From NCBI RefSeq assembly GCF_900536025.1, contig NZ_UNOZ01000039.1, forward strand, positions 1-64,000: a DNA stretch of 64,000 nucleotides. The letters run 5' to 3'. The DNA comes from Pseudomonas reidholzensis (GTDB lineage: Bacteria; Pseudomonadota; Gammaproteobacteria; Pseudomonadales; Pseudomonadaceae). The notes under the pieces are model-generated. The model saw nothing but the letters and a program-made list of their open reading frames with translations. It had not been told where the DNA came from and did not search any database. Of the stretch, positions 62,727-64,000 are shown piece after piece. The translations under genes and the position numbers were made by a program. The first letter of the stretch is position 1. Each line of letters begins with the position of its first letter.

Positions 62727-63425
62727 TTACTGGCGGGTCTGCCGCTGTTGCAGCAGGAGGTTGTTGAACCCCGCGCCTGCCAACTGCTTCTGCGCCACGG
62801 TCAGCTGTTCTCGGTTGCTGAACGGGCCGACCAGCACGCGGTACCAGGTCTCTTCCTTGACCGTGCCCGACTCCACCTTGACCACCTGACCCAGCAGGAT
62901 GATCTGCGCACGCACCTTGTCGGCATCAGCCTCCTTGCGGAACGACCCCGCCTGCAGGAAGAACTGCGTGGTCGCGGCCGGCTTGATCACCGGCGGCGGG
63001 GGCGGCGGCGTCTGCCCCAGCAGGGCCGCCTGGGCGCGGGCGGTGTCGATCTTTGCCGCCTCTGCTGGCGTTACCGGGGTCACCGGTTGCGCTGGCACGG
63101 GCGGGGTCTTCTCCGGCACGGCCTCGGGCGGCACGATGACTTCCGACTCTGGCAGCAGGGTATAGAAATCATACTTCGGCTTGAGCGGTTGCTGGGGCGT
63201 CGCCGTGCTGCCTTTGGCGGCTTCGGCGACCTTGGCCGGCTTCTGCTGCTCGGGCTTGGCGCGCTTGATGTCGTCGCCGCCCGGCTCGAGCTTCATCAGA
63301 AAGACGATGAAGGCGCCGACCGTGAGGCCGACCGCCAGCCACACCCAACCGGGGATCGGCTGTTTGGCCGGGGCCTGTTGGCGGCTGGCGCCGCGCTTGG
63401 GTGCGGGTTTTTTCTTGGCAGCCAA
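62727..63425 (-). CDS. SPOR domain-containing protein
   Basis: The 232-residue bitopic protein has a basic cytoplasmic start (KKKPAPKRGAS), one membrane helix (WVWLAVGLTVGAFIVFLM), and a long Pro/Ala/Glu-rich linker. A C-terminal SPOR domain follows (QFFLQAGSFRKEADADKVRA...WYRVLVGPFSNREQL). SPOR domains bind denuded septal glycan, so it is probably a division-site protein (FtsN-like). It starts at TTG 63425, one base after the argS stop, and is cotranscribed with argS. Confidence 0.88.
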   Translation of the reverse strand: MAAKKKPAPKRGASRQQAPAKQPIPGWVWLAVGLTVGAFIVFLMKLEPGGDDIKRAKPEQQKPAKVAEAAKGSTATPQQPLKPKYDFYTLLPESEVIVPPEAVPEKTPPVPAQPVTPVTPAEAAKIDTARAQAALLGQTPPPPPPVIKPAATTQFFLQAGSFRKEADADKVRAQIILLGQVVKVESGTVKEETWYRVLVGPFSNREQLTVAQKQLAGAGFNNLLLQQRQTRQ

Positions 63426-63426
63426 C

Positions 63427-64000
<574 letters not shown>

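Overview
The window is a high-GC, gene-dense chromosomal segment with the gene content of a Pseudomonas, most likely the P. putida group. The evidence is the familiar neighbourhoods ftsY-ftsE-ftsX-rpoH-mtgA, metX-metW-rdgB-hemW, ptsP-rppH-lgt-thyA and serA beside a D-2-hydroxyglutarate dehydrogenase, together with REP-type palindromes of the 'gggagcgggcttgcccgcga' class. I see no prophage, insertion sequence, tRNA, rRNA or CRISPR array. The strain assignment is inference from gene content.

Layout. 1-10,200: a partial DUF6436-like gene, an alpha/beta hydrolase, a DUF2059 protein, a 2OG-Fe(II) oxygenase resembling the EF-Tu prolyl hydroxylase, DUF523, a very short substrate-binding protein, DUF4399, serA divergent from the D-2-hydroxyglutarate dehydrogenase, a fumarylacetoacetate-hydrolase-family enzyme and two tandem SdiA-regulated-domain proteins. 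10,200-20,000: rpiA divergent from ilvA, a DUF2269 protein, rppH-ptsP, an NRDE protein, a TauE-type exporter, lgt and thyA. 20,000-29,500: the cadmium/lead module cadR/cadA with a clear MerR-type operator, a GTPase/DUF2868 pair, folA, the cystine transporter tcyP and ilvD. 29,500-37,100: rlmI, an HDOD protein, mutM, ferredoxin, coaD, a coniferyl-aldehyde-type dehydrogenase with a TetR regulator, and a rhodanese. 37,100-44,400: a YheT-type hydrolase and two M16 peptidase pairs flanking rsmD. 44,600-52,030: ftsYEX, rpoH, mtgA, DUF423, thiS-thiG and trmB. 54,080-60,340: a long minus-strand series running yggS, proC, yggT, metX, metW, DUF4426, rdgB, hemW, preceded at 53,744 by DUF3392. The end carries a pilT-like ATPase, a C40 peptidase, a TM2 protein, a SPOR-domain protein and partial argS.

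The most unusual segment is 52,083-53,742, between trmB and the DUF3392 gene. It holds three tandem repeat units. Each unit has a well-formed sigma70 promoter on the minus strand (TTGACG, 17-nt spacer, TATCAT/TATTAT) driving a predicted RNA of about 90 nt that ends at a strong terminator. On the plus strand each unit has a divergent, structured leader. In the middle unit this leader leads to a 36-codon ORF for a cationic amphipathic peptide with its own SD and terminator. The third unit has the same ORF with a 1-nt frameshift, and the first has lost it. A segment of about 20-25 nt in each predicted minus-strand RNA is complementary to the plus-strand leader of its own unit. The sequence of this segment differs between units, yet complementarity within each unit is kept, mostly through G-U pairs. 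This is the architecture of a type I toxin-antitoxin system (small peptide plus divergent antisense-acting sRNA). I recognise no described family here, and the functional reading is inference.

A second regulatory oddity is a long hairpin followed by TTTTT that overlaps the start codon of the M16 pair downstream of rsmD.
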